11,574 nucleotides of DNA, taken from positions 1-11,574 of the forward strand of contig QNAT01000012.1 of NCBI GenBank assembly GCA_003641555.1, read 5' to 3'. A program made the position numbers and the translations under genes. The stretch is from Thermotoga sp. (lineage in GTDB: Bacteria; Thermotogota; Thermotogae; B3-G13). Below are positions 6,569-11,574 of the stretch, piece by piece (positions within the stretch are counted from its first letter, which is position 1; every line of letters begins with the position of its first letter). Below the pieces are notes generated by a model that saw only the letters and a program-made list of their open reading frames with translations, had not been told where the DNA came from and made no database searches.

Positions 6569-7363
6569 CTACTTCCTGAAAACTACTCTATATTCACTCA
6601 CTCTTCCCGCTGACATCTCAGGTATGAATAAGGTATTAGTCCTTTCATCAAAGGCTATATCCGCAGGATTGGATAATCTATCTAACTTACCCAGAATTTT
6701 GCCATTACTCAGGTTCAATGCTATTACCTTTCCAGAGAGATAGCCTGATATGAAGAGCACATCTTTTGAAGCACACAGGGCTAATCCATCTGCGCCATCT
6801 ATATCTCTGGAGGAATAGATGAGTTTGAGTTTGCCTTCCTTGTATTTGTAAACTTTGCCAGGTCTGGTATAAGAGGCGATGTATAGAGAACCATCTTCAG
6901 GATTATATTCTATGCCGTTAGGAGATTTCAGTTTCAAAAACACCTTTATCTTCTTCTTGCGAATTTCATATACAACGTTCTTCTGGGTATCTGAAACGTA
7001 TACCATATCAGCTGTGGTACATATATCGTTCAAAAATGCAGGATGAGGCTTGAATTTTGTTGGTCCAAAAACATCCTCTTTCCCAGATGGGGGATCTATC
7101 ATCACTACTCTATCAACATCTGCCACCCATATCTTCATCTGACAAAAACCAATGCCCTTTGGATCTACGAGATCTGTTGCTATTGGAGTTAATTTAGGGG
7201 CTTTCCAATCAGATATCAAGCAAACTTGCCCATCCTGGACACCAAATCTTCCTATTTCAGAGATGTAGACACTGCCACTCGGAAGTGCTGGAATAACGTA
7301 GACGCTTTCTGGATTTACCAATCCTGTTATGATCAAAAGAAGTGAAAAAACTATATGACCCAA
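6569..7363 (-). CDS. Beta-propeller protein of SMP-30/NHL type, probably exported
   Basis: 264 residues with repeated strands typical of a six-bladed propeller: DLVDPKGIGF, IWVADVDRVVMID, VYVSDTQKNVVYEI, SPNGIEY, GSLYIASYTRPGKVYKY, VLFISGYLSGKVIALNL, and SNPADIAFDERTNTLFIPE. The N-terminus (about 3-16, IVFSLLLIITGLV) is hydrophobic, suggesting export, although it has no basic residue before the core. Relatives include lactonases, but I cannot identify metal ligands with confidence, so activity is unknown. The start is TTG at 7363, fixed by a perfect AGGAGGTGA (7380-7372) 8 nt before it. A 36-codon ORF ends inside that ribosome binding site, suggesting an operon of two with coupled translation. 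Confidence 0.8.
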   Translation of the reverse strand: MGHIVFSLLLIITGLVNPESVYVIPALPSGSVYISEIGRFGVQDGQVCLISDWKAPKLTPIATDLVDPKGIGFCQMKIWVADVDRVVMIDPPSGKEDVFGPTKFKPHPAFLNDICTTADMVYVSDTQKNVVYEIRKKKIKVFLKLKSPNGIEYNPEDGSLYIASYTRPGKVYKYKEGKLKLIYSSRDIDGADGLALCASKDVLFISGYLSGKVIALNLSNGKILGKLDRLSNPADIAFDERTNTLFIPEMSAGRVSEYRVVFRK

Positions 7364-7371
7364 TTATATAT

Positions 7372-7482
7372 TCACCTCCTTGTAATATTTCTGTATATCT
7401 CGTTCACGTCCAAACCGTCCAGATATACCTCCTCTAGACGATCGTATATTTTTGCTTTTACTGGATGGTGGATCAACCTCAT
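7372..7482 (-). CDS. Possible small protein of 36 aa upstream of the propeller gene
   Basis: The - strand reads ATG at 7482-7480 to TGA at 7374-7372, with an in-frame TAG at 7491-7489 that excludes a longer form. The peptide starts MRLIHHPVKAKIYDRL, continues EEVYLDGLDVNEIYRNIT and ends RR. It is charged and probably helical, with regular spacing of hydrophobic residues. No Shine-Dalgarno precedes it; with the promoter at 7506-7533 the leader would be about 17 nt. The stop TGA is part of the AGGAGGTGA of the next gene, so ribosomes ending here would sit at the next start. It could be a real small protein, a leader peptide, or chance. No family is recognised. Confidence 0.4.
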   Translation of the reverse strand: MRLIHHPVKAKIYDRLEEVYLDGLDVNEIYRNITRR

Positions 7483-7505
7483 TTTACACTATACATTCTG
7501 TCATT

Positions 7506-7533
7506 ATTATACTCATTTCACTCTAAAAAGCAA
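7506..7533 (-). promoter_or_regulatory. Probable promoter for the small ORF and propeller gene
   Basis: On the - strand TTGCTT (7533-7528) and an exact TATAAT (7511-7506) are separated by 16 bp. The predicted start is near 7499, upstream of the 36-codon ORF. A second -10-like TATAGT at 7493-7488 has no -35. Confidence 0.45.
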
Positions 7534-7665
7534 ATTGTTCACCTTCGACGAATCGGACATGGACTATAAAAACCAGTCCCTACGAATGATGGGCCAACAT
7601 CACTTACAAATATGAACAAATATACTCTTTTTAGAGGAAGATGAGTATATACAGCCTTTGATCAT
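7534..7665. other. Spacer without a recognised gene, with two small inverted repeats
   Basis: No convincing coding frame is seen on either strand; the open + frame across 7355-7615 has no family features and runs antisense over the propeller start region. ATATACTC (7620-7627) and GAGTATAT (7643-7650) form an 8-bp inverted repeat around 15 nt. GGACT (7561-7565) and AGTCC (7575-7579) form a smaller one. ACGAAT occurs twice (7548-7553, 7582-7587). These could be operator or RNA structures, but nothing decides. Confidence 0.3.
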
Positions 7666-7694
7666 TTGAAATTTGCAGGACAACATGTTAGAAT
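7666..7694 (+). promoter_or_regulatory. Promoter of tRNA-Leu
   Basis: TTGAAA (7666-7671) and TAGAAT (7689-7694) are separated by the ideal 17 bp, and TG at 7686-7687 makes an extended -10. The predicted start at about 7701 leaves a 12-nt leader before the mature tRNA. Confidence 0.75.
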
Positions 7695-7712
7695 AATCAT
7701 AGAATGAATGCT

Positions 7713-7801
7713 GCCGAGGTGGCGGAATTGGCAGACGCGCAAGGTTGAGGTCCTTGTGATCTATTTTATGGATCATACGGGTTCAAGTCCCGTCCTCGGC
7801 A
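7713..7801 (+). tRNA. tRNA-Leu (anticodon GAG)
   Basis: An 89-nt class II tRNA. The acceptor stem GCCGAGG (7713-7719) pairs with CCTCGGC (7794-7800), with discriminator A at 7801. The anticodon stem CAAGG/CCTTG (7740-7744/7752-7756) closes a loop giving anticodon GAG, which reads CUC and CUU. The long variable arm TGATC...GATCA is typical of leucine tRNAs. The T-loop GGGTTCAAGTCCC is present. CC follows the discriminator but then T, so a full CCA is not encoded. T6 at 7806-7811 lies just downstream. Confidence 0.96.
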
Positions 7802-7840
7802 CCTGTTTTTTGATCGATAACTGTTTCGGCCACGAATTAA

Positions 7841-7899
7841 CCTGATAATGAATTAGGTGAGTTTAAGAAGTAACTCAAATCACTCGTCATCGGGTTTTT
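7841..7899 (+). terminator. Probable intrinsic terminator after tRNA-Leu
   Basis: CCTGATAATGA (7841-7851) pairs with TCGTCATCGGG (7884-7894) at 10 of 11 positions, including two G-U pairs, and TTTTT follows at 7895-7899. Further pairing, GAGTT with AACTC, is possible in the interior. It would end the tRNA-Leu transcript before it runs into the convergent queD gene. On the - strand there is no T-run, so it does not serve queD well. Confidence 0.5.
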
Positions 7900-7927
7900 C
7901 TGTGGAGATGATTGTTGGTCGTTATAA

Positions 7928-8326
7928 TTAGCGAGAACTTGTGGCTGAATGATGGGTTTTATCCGAAAGATCTTTCCTATATGTTACAAAAGAAGTTGGT
8001 GTTTCCCATAATGTTATTTCATAGAGATAATGAGTTGGAGTATCCAAAAGGTATTCGATCTGATTCCATATCCACTCGGCAACATTTTCGGCAGAAGGTT
8101 GATTAATTATATCGTTCAGATAGCTATGATCCAATACACTTATCACTTTTTTCTGAACGATTTTTTTCAACAAAGCAAAATCTATAACCATCCCTTCTTC
8201 ATCTTTTTCTCCTTTAATTGTTACTCTAAGTCTATACGTGTGCCCGTGTAACCTCTCACATTTACCATGATAATGTATCAGTTTATGAGCAGCATCAAAT
8301 GTGAATTCCTTTGAGACCAAAAACAA
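7928..8326 (-). CDS. queD: QueD, 6-carboxy-tetrahydropterin synthase
   Basis: QueD converts dihydroneopterin triphosphate to 6-carboxy-5,6,7,8-tetrahydropterin, the second step towards preQ0 and queuosine in tRNA. The 132 residues contain zinc ligands H14 (FDAAHKL), H27 and H29. Catalytic C23 lies in CERLHGH, whose C-x3-H-x-H spacing distinguishes QueD from eukaryotic-type PTPS. The D66-H67 pair is in DHSYLN, and E108 is in LWETPTS. The start is TTG at 8326, with AGGAGG (8341-8336) 9 nt upstream. About 14 residues after the conserved VTY, rich in D, S, T and H, form an extra tail. No other queuosine gene is adjacent. Confidence 0.93.
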   Translation of the reverse strand: MFLVSKEFTFDAAHKLIHYHGKCERLHGHTYRLRVTIKGEKDEEGMVIDFALLKKIVQKKVISVLDHSYLNDIINQPSAENVAEWIWNQIEYLLDTPTHYLYEITLWETPTSFVTYRKDLSDKTHHSATSSR

Positions 8327-8344
8327 ATATAGAATCCTCCTTTA

Positions 8345-8374
8345 ATCATACACCACAAAGAATTCCACATACAA
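8345..8374 (-). promoter_or_regulatory. Possible queD promoter
   Basis: On the - strand TTGTAT (8374-8369) and TATGAT (8350-8345) are 18 bp apart. The predicted start is near 8338, at the Shine-Dalgarno itself, giving a very short leader. The -35 matches consensus at only three positions. Read-through from galT is the alternative. Confidence 0.35.
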
Positions 8375-8437
8375 TAAATAAGTCGTAATATGTTGCCCAT
8401 TACGCATCACGAAAATGTTTTTCCATGTCTCTGTAGC
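8351..8437. repeat. Degenerate inverted element between queD and galT
   Basis: The left end CACCACAAAG (8351-8360) matches the reverse complement of the right end around CTCTGTAGCG at about 7 of 10 positions, and CTACAGAGACAT (- strand, 8436-8425) resembles the CACAGAGAAA ends seen upstream of fliF and after fliI. Its left end lies in the spacer of the proposed queD promoter. Conservation is poor, so this is a weak call. Confidence 0.22.
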
Positions 8438-8462
8438 GAATATTCTATGAATGGGATGCTGA

Positions 8463-9464
8463 TTATATCTCCACCTCTCTTAAAAACTTTGCAGCATCTT
8501 CAGGAGGAGTTGGATTTATGTAAAACCCTGAACCCCATTCAAAACCAGCCACCTTTGTTAATCTTGGTATGAGTTCTAAATGCCAATGATAAAATTCTTT
8601 TCCTCTATCGTTTACGGGAGAAGAGTGAATTATATAATTGAATGGAGGATCATTTAGGGCCTTCTTAAGCCTTTTCAAGACAGAACTCAGCACCTCGGCG
8701 AATTGACTTACTCCATTGTCGGAAATCTTTACGAAATTATTCTTGTGTTCTTTTGGTAAGATCCAGGTTTCGAATGGAAAACGTGCAGCGAATGGCGCTA
8801 TAGCGAGAAAACTATCATTTTCTTCCACAATCCTCTTTCCATCTGATAATTCCTGATTGATTATATCGCAAAAGACGCATCTTTCTTTGTATTCGTAATA
8901 TTCTTTTGCTCCTTCCAATTCCTCTTCAACCCGCTTAGGTACAATAGGAGTGGCTATTATTTGAGAATGAGAGTGTTCCAGAGATGCCCCTGCTTCCCTT
9001 TTGTAATTCTTGAATATCAAAACGTATCTGATGCCATCTCGTTTGGATAGCACATCGTATCTATCCTTGTACGCCCATATTATTTCCTGTACCTGTTTCC
9101 GCTTCATATCAGCCATAGATAAATTATGATCGGGAGTCTCTATGATGATTTCGTGAGCACCTGTTCCACTTATTACATCGTACATTCCCATCCCCTTTCT
9201 CCTCAATTTTATTTTTGGATCTAGAGCGGGAAATTTGTTTGGTACAACTCTTATCCACCAACCGGGTTCATTGGGTTTGCTATTCGGCGATCTAAATGCA
9301 AGGACTTCGGGTGGGGTTAGATGCTCATTACCGTAATCAAATGGACAAAAACCGCCTTTTTTTTCCGTTGTTTTCGCTGTGCCAAAATCAGAAGGCCTTT
9401 TGGCTCTCTCCGTTGCTATTATTACCCAACGCTTTATTACCGGATCTTTCCTTAACTCTGGCAT
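8463..9464 (-). CDS. galT: GalT, galactose-1-phosphate uridylyltransferase
   Basis: GalT exchanges UMP between UDP-glucose and galactose-1-phosphate in the Leloir pathway. The 333 residues carry the HIT-like fold twice. HSHSQ at 164-168 includes nucleophile H166, on which UMP is carried. C40 (FCPFDYG) is a candidate structural metal ligand, and CVFC (196-199) is a further cysteine pair. H280, H293 and H295 (FYHWHLELIPR) match the second metal site of the family. The start is ATG 9464, because GGGAGG (9478-9473) ends 8 nt upstream; a TTG at 9470 overlapping the glgA stop is only 2 nt from it. The gene lies 2 bp after glgA and is certainly co-transcribed. A related sugar-1-phosphate nucleotidyl transfer cannot be excluded. 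Confidence 0.92.
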   Translation of the reverse strand: MPELRKDPVIKRWVIIATERAKRPSDFGTAKTTEKKGGFCPFDYGNEHLTPPEVLAFRSPNSKPNEPGWWIRVVPNKFPALDPKIKLRRKGMGMYDVISGTGAHEIIIETPDHNLSMADMKRKQVQEIIWAYKDRYDVLSKRDGIRYVLIFKNYKREAGASLEHSHSQIIATPIVPKRVEEELEGAKEYYEYKERCVFCDIINQELSDGKRIVEENDSFLAIAPFAARFPFETWILPKEHKNNFVKISDNGVSQFAEVLSSVLKRLKKALNDPPFNYIIHSSPVNDRGKEFYHWHLELIPRLTKVAGFEWGSGFYINPTPPEDAAKFLREVEI

Positions 9465-9466
9465 AT

Positions 9467-10930
9467 TCAAAACCTCCCTTTTGCGATCTCCAGAGATTTC
9501 TTGTAGAATTTGATGTATTCTATTGCCGATTTATCCCATGAAACATCTGTACTCATGGCATTTTTTATCAATCTTTCATGTGCTTCCTTCTTCCTGTAGT
9601 AAAATAACGCTCGCATTATCGCTTTCAACAGTTCCCCACTACTATATTCCTTGAATCCAAAGCCGTTTCCCTCTCCCGTTGCTGGATCATATTCTTTCAC
9701 CGTATCTGCCAGACCTCCAGTATACCTGACCACAGGGATAGTTCCATATCGCATGCTGTACATCTGGCCTAAACCGCAGGGTTCATATAGAGAAGGCATT
9801 AAGAAGAAGTCAGAACCAGCATAGATACGTTGTGCGAGGTCAACATCGAAGGTTATATTTATCGATGTATTCCCTGGATATTCTGAAGCAATCCCCTTGA
9901 ACCTCTTTTCATATTTGGGGTCTCCTGTCCCGAGCAGTACAAATTGGACATCATAAAGCAACATGTAATCGATTATTTCACTCAATATATCCAATCCCTT
10001 TTGGTCTACCAATCTGGATATAAGAGCGAAGATCGGCTTATCAGGAATTACCTCCAATCCTAACTCTTTTTGAAGATCTTCCTTTACCTTCCACTTGTTG
10101 CTGTAATCTTCCGCACTATAATGATGAGATATCCGGGGATCCTTAGAAGGATCATATTCCGAATAATCGATGCCATTCAATATGCCAAATAGCACATCTG
10201 CCTTTGAGACCAATACACCATCTAACTTATTGCCGTATTCTTCTGTTTGTATCTCTTTTGCATATGTAGGACTAACCGTATTTATCGCATCCGAAAATAC
10301 GATCCCACCCTTCATAAAATTCAGATTCCCATAAAATTCGAGGTACTGCATGGAATACAACCATTCGCCCAGCTTTGCAAAATCCAGGTATCTCTTATCG
10401 AATATACCTTGATATCCTAAGTTGTGTATACTGTAAACCATTGCTGTCCTTTCAAAGAATGGTTCATAACGGTATACAGTTTTGAGATAGACAGGGACCA
10501 AACCTGTTTGCCAATCGTTGGCATGGAGCACATCTACCTGGATGTCCAACGTCTTGAGTGTTTCAAAAACAGCATTGGAAAAGAATATGGATTGTTCTGC
10601 CTCATCGACGCCTCCATAAACCATTTCTGCAGAAAAATATTTATCATTACCAATAAAATAAACAGGTACGTCACTGTTGGGTAAGTTACCTTTGTAGATA
10701 GAAACCGCTTCATTTGTCTTCAATTTGGGTAGAAATACCTTATCAACTACCTTTTTTATTTCAACATTTGCTTTCCTTGCATTTTCCTGTACTATCTTAT
10801 GGAATGGCATTATAACAATGGGTTCTACACCATGCCGTTTTAGTGCCTTCGGTAAAGCTCCTACTACATCTGCAAGTCCCCCAACTTTTGCAAACGGATA
10901 AACTTCCAGAGAAACTACAGCAACTCTCAT
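9467..10930 (-). CDS. glgA: GlgA, glycogen (starch) synthase
   Basis: GlgA extends alpha-1,4-glucan chains from ADP-glucose (GT5 family). The 487-residue length is typical. KVGGLAD (15-21) binds the nucleotide-sugar phosphate. HANDW (136-140) and IHNLGYQG (168-175) lie in the N-terminal Rossmann domain. SRLVDQKG (305-312) carries the conserved Arg-Lys pair, EPCGLGQ (383-389) the catalytic-site glutamate, and TGGLADT (404-410) closes the donor pocket. The ATG at 10930-10928 follows AGGAGG with an 8-nt spacer. It heads an operon with galT, linking galactose entry with storage polysaccharide, and is divergent from pdxS across 152 bp. Confidence 0.96.
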   Translation of the reverse strand: MRVAVVSLEVYPFAKVGGLADVVGALPKALKRHGVEPIVIMPFHKIVQENARKANVEIKKVVDKVFLPKLKTNEAVSIYKGNLPNSDVPVYFIGNDKYFSAEMVYGGVDEAEQSIFFSNAVFETLKTLDIQVDVLHANDWQTGLVPVYLKTVYRYEPFFERTAMVYSIHNLGYQGIFDKRYLDFAKLGEWLYSMQYLEFYGNLNFMKGGIVFSDAINTVSPTYAKEIQTEEYGNKLDGVLVSKADVLFGILNGIDYSEYDPSKDPRISHHYSAEDYSNKWKVKEDLQKELGLEVIPDKPIFALISRLVDQKGLDILSEIIDYMLLYDVQFVLLGTGDPKYEKRFKGIASEYPGNTSINITFDVDLAQRIYAGSDFFLMPSLYEPCGLGQMYSMRYGTIPVVRYTGGLADTVKEYDPATGEGNGFGFKEYSSGELLKAIMRALFYYRKKEAHERLIKNAMSTDVSWDKSAIEYIKFYKKSLEIAKGRF

Positions 10931-10963
10931 ATTACTCTCCTCCTTTTTAGAAAAATCTAATCC

Positions 10964-10972
10964 ATGATATCA
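10964..10972 (-). promoter_or_regulatory. Possible extended -10 for glgA
   Basis: On the - strand TGATATCAT fits TGn-TATAAT with one mismatch, but no good -35 is found. TGATATCA (10965-10972) is itself an 8-bp palindrome, so it could instead be an operator between the divergent glgA and pdxS genes. Confidence 0.28.
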
Positions 10973-10982
10973 CATTTTGATG

Positions 10983-10988
10983 TATAAT
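10983..10988 (+). promoter_or_regulatory. -10 element of the pdxS promoter
   Basis: An exact TATAAT. The predicted transcription start is near 10995, giving a leader of about 88 nt before pdxS that begins with AGGA, the putative ribosome binding site of the upstream ORF. No good -35 is visible at 16-18 bp. Confidence 0.5.
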
Positions 10989-11007
10989 AGTTTTAGGATA
11001 TTCGAAA

Positions 11008-11046
11008 ATGATGGAATGCTATGAAGATATACATATGAGGAGGTGA
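11008..11046 (+). CDS. Possible 12-aa leader ORF in the pdxS 5' region
   Basis: ATG ATG at 11008-11013 opens a frame encoding MMECYEDIHMRR, ending at TGA 11044-11046. AGGA at 10995-10998 lies 9 nt upstream. The final codons ATG AGG AGG TGA are the perfect Shine-Dalgarno used by pdxS, so a ribosome translating the leader would cover and then terminate on that site. It is short enough to be chance, but its position could make it a control or coupling device. Confidence 0.35.
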   Translation: MMECYEDIHMRR

Positions 11047-11047
11047 T
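11038..11047 (+). promoter_or_regulatory. Perfect but displaced Shine-Dalgarno of pdxS
   Basis: AGGAGGTGAT is fully complementary to the 16S rRNA 3' end. No ATG, GTG or TTG in any frame lies at normal distance after it; the pdxS ATG is 35 nt further on. The hairpin at 11049-11075 occupies most of that gap. Confidence 0.75.
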
Positions 11048-11048
11048 A

Positions 11049-11075
11049 CTGGTATCGGGAATCCCGATAGACCAG
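11049..11075 (+). promoter_or_regulatory. Hairpin between the Shine-Dalgarno and the pdxS start codon
   Basis: CTGGT (11049-11053) pairs with ACCAG (11071-11075), and ATCGGG (11054-11059) with CCCGAT (11063-11068). The result is an 11-bp stem with loop AAT and a two-base bulge (11069-11070). No U-run follows, so it is not a terminator. Folding it leaves 8 nt between the Shine-Dalgarno and ATG 11083. Confidence 0.7.
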
Positions 11076-11082
11076 AAAGGTT

Positions 11083-11574
11083 ATGGTAGAAAAAGGTACA
11101 TGGGTTATCAAAGACGGCTTTGCAAATATGTTCAAGAACGGTGTGATAATGGATGTTACCACCCCAGAGCAGGCCCAAATAGCAGAAGAGGCAGGTGCTG
11201 TATCAGTTATGGCACTCGAGCGCGTGCCAGCAGATATAAGAAAAGAAGGTGGAGTGGCTCGTATGGCAAACCCTCGCCTGATAAAAGCAATAATGGAGTC
11301 CGTTTCCATCCCAGTTATGGCAAAGGTACGTATAGGCCATATAGCAGAGGCAAGGATGTTAGAATCCTTAGGAGTTGATTTTATAGATGAAAGCGAAGTG
11401 TTGACACCTGCCGATGATAAATACCACATTGACAAAACGAAGTTCAAGGTCCCATTCGTATGTGGAGCGAGGAATCTTGGAGAGGCTTTGAGGAGAATAG
11501 GAGAAGGTGCTGCTATGATTCGCACTAAAGGAGAAGCAGGCACCGGGAATATAGTGGAAGCAGTAAAACATATG
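11083..11574 (+). CDS. pdxS: PdxS, pyridoxal 5'-phosphate synthase lyase subunit (5' part)
   Basis: PdxS condenses ribose 5-phosphate, glyceraldehyde 3-phosphate and ammonia from PdxT glutaminase into pyridoxal phosphate. The 164 residues seen cover just over half of the usual TIM barrel of about 290 and are open to the window edge. Catalytic D24 (VIMDVT), K81 (VMAKVRIGH) and K149 ([10 protein letters not shown]) fall at the family's usual numbering, together with [18 protein letters not shown] and [13 protein letters not shown] 11083 is the only possible start: an in-frame TAG lies at 11068-11070 and the N-terminus [14 protein letters not shown] fits the family. AAAGG directly before it is too close (2 nt) to act as a ribosome binding site. 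pdxT would be expected downstream. Confidence 0.96.
   Translation, partial: MVEKGTWVIKDGFANMFKNGVIMDVTTPEQAQIAEEAGAVSVMALERVPADIRKEGGVARMANPRLIKAIMESVSIPVMAKVRIGHIAEARMLESLGVDFIDESEVLTPADDKYHIDKTKFKVPFVCGARNLGEALRRIGEGAAMIRTKGEAGTGNIVEAVKHM

Noticed and set aside
7355..7615. 86-codon + strand ORF antisense to the propeller start
   Set aside because: It has no Shine-Dalgarno and no family features, its composition is biased to aromatic residues and serine, and it overlaps the better-supported - strand genes.
11049..11075. Hairpin as a transcription terminator or attenuator
   Set aside because: It is not followed by a U-run; the next bases are AAAGGTT and the start codon.
11043..11378. 111-codon + strand ORF overlapping the pdxS start
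   Set aside because: It starts within the Shine-Dalgarno, gives an Arg/Tyr-rich peptide typical of an off-frame read, and competes with an unmistakable PdxS frame.
11019..11543. 174-codon - strand ORF
   Set aside because: It is a shadow of pdxS, whose frame is supported by catalytic residues and family length.
1..11574. CRISPR arrays, transposases, phage or plasmid genes
   Set aside because: No regularly spaced direct repeats and no related protein families were seen.

Overview
The window looks like chromosomal DNA from a member of the Thermotogota. The evidence is the AT-rich coding sequence, strong AGGAGGTGA-type ribosome binding sites, frequent TTG starts, a compact fliF-G-H-I block, a glgA-galT pair in the order I recall from Thermotoga, and a PdxS with the same look. 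The order-level placement is inference; genus cannot be read from the sequence.

Layout, left to right. (1) The 3' end of an unidentified gene (1-60), then a spacer with a perfect 22-bp palindrome. (2) A consensus promoter driving tRNA-Pro(UGG) and tRNA-Gly(UCC). (3) A tight + strand flagellar operon, fliF-fliG-fliH-fliI, encoding the MS ring, the rotor/switch protein, and the export ATPase with its regulator. No fliJ follows. (4) A 200-bp spacer with a possible 29-codon ORF, then a GT4-type glycosyltransferase. (5) On the - strand, a beta-propeller protein of the SMP-30/NHL type, apparently preceded by a 36-codon small ORF whose stop codon lies inside the propeller gene's ribosome binding site. 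(6) tRNA-Leu(GAG) with its own strong promoter and a likely terminator. (7) On the - strand, queD, galT and glgA; glgA and galT are 2 bp apart and surely co-transcribed. (8) Divergent from glgA, the first 164 codons of pdxS, which runs off the right edge.

The gene content is mostly housekeeping: motility, tRNA, queuosine precursor, galactose/glycogen metabolism and vitamin B6. The unusual material is between the genes. The pdxS leader is the most striking. A perfect AGGAGGTGAT Shine-Dalgarno lies 35 nt from the only usable ATG, with a stable 27-nt hairpin filling the gap. Folding the hairpin out restores the spacing used by other genes here. A 12-codon upstream ORF ends inside the same Shine-Dalgarno. 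Similar stop-in-Shine-Dalgarno small ORFs, a glycosyltransferase without a ribosome binding site, and a set of degenerate inverted repeats in three spacers are the other points of interest.

No CRISPR array, transposase, integrase or phage gene is visible.
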